The notes beneath the pieces are model-generated. The model saw only the letters and a list, made by a program, of their open reading frames with translations. It was not told the DNA's origin and did no database searches. The position numbers were made by a program, and so were the translations under genes. A DNA stretch of 64,000 nucleotides from Paulownia fortunei (taxonomy: Eukaryota > Streptophyta > Magnoliopsida > Lamiales > Paulowniaceae). The stretch spans positions 2,535,278 through 2,599,277 of the forward strand of contig CM033110.1 of assembly GCA_019321725.1 (NCBI GenBank), written 5' to 3'. The stretch's first letter is position 1, and each line of letters begins with the position of its first letter. Of this stretch, positions 63,991 through 64,000 are shown piece by piece.

Positions 63991-64000
63991 GGTCCAGTAG

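Larger units (their letters stand above)
57010..64000 (+). mobile_element. Degenerate Mutator-like element with transposase and plant mobile domain genes, right end outside window
   Basis: A putative left terminal region with repeated GTAACGCTTTCC motifs (57070-57510) is followed by AT-rich sequence, a MURA-type transposase pseudogene at 59047-61764 and a PMD pseudogene from 62044 to about 63990, both on the plus strand. The left boundary near 57010 is inferred from where the motif-bearing sequence begins. It was not confirmed, because the right terminus lies beyond position 64000. The element body is GC-richer than its host sequence. Confidence 0.65.

Overview
The window is nuclear DNA of a flowering plant, most likely a eudicot. 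The evidence is the very high A+T content, long AT, AC and poly-A microsatellites, GT-AG introns, a class I HD-Zip transcription factor with the intron positions of its Arabidopsis relatives, a plant-only small protein, and a degenerate Mutator-like transposon with a plant mobile domain gene. Species and even order cannot be fixed from the sequence. Gene density is very low: I can support two intact protein-coding genes and one decayed two-gene transposon in 64 kb.

Layout. Positions 1-7400 are AT-rich spacer with remnants of dispersed repeats and a cluster of palindromic AAGTTGCTA motifs near 3.3-3.5 kb. From about 7.42 to 12.91 kb lies a tandem array of seven diverged units of about 710-890 bp, each with an internal AC/AT microsatellite. 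Three units carry an extra block, so the array has a higher-order pattern. From 12.9 to 19.8 kb there is spacer with an 88-bp tandem repeat at 16.9-17.1 kb. A single-exon gene on the minus strand (19834-20262) encodes a 142-residue protein with the Cys/His motif seen at the N terminus of OCTOPUS/DUF740 proteins. Its upstream side holds a TATA box, a G-quadruplex-type G-run cluster and a pair of G-boxes. From 21.6 to 45.4 kb the sequence is spacer with several recurring dispersed repeat families. A three-exon HD-Zip I gene of the ATHB5/6/16 type (minus strand, 45914-47354, 334 residues) follows. At 54466-55613 there is a 1.15-kb, almost continuous inverted repeat that could fold into one long hairpin.

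From about 57.0 kb to the end of the window lies a decayed Mutator-like element. It has a putative left end with repeated GTAACGCTTTCC motifs, a MURA-type transposase pseudogene (59047-61764), and, on the same strand, a five-exon plant mobile domain (PMD/MAIN-like) pseudogene (62044 to about 63990). The right end is outside the window. Both element genes carry stops and frameshifts, and the transposase has lost the Asp of its SDRH-type motif, so this copy is not autonomous. The two real genes are about 26 kb apart and show no sign of acting together.
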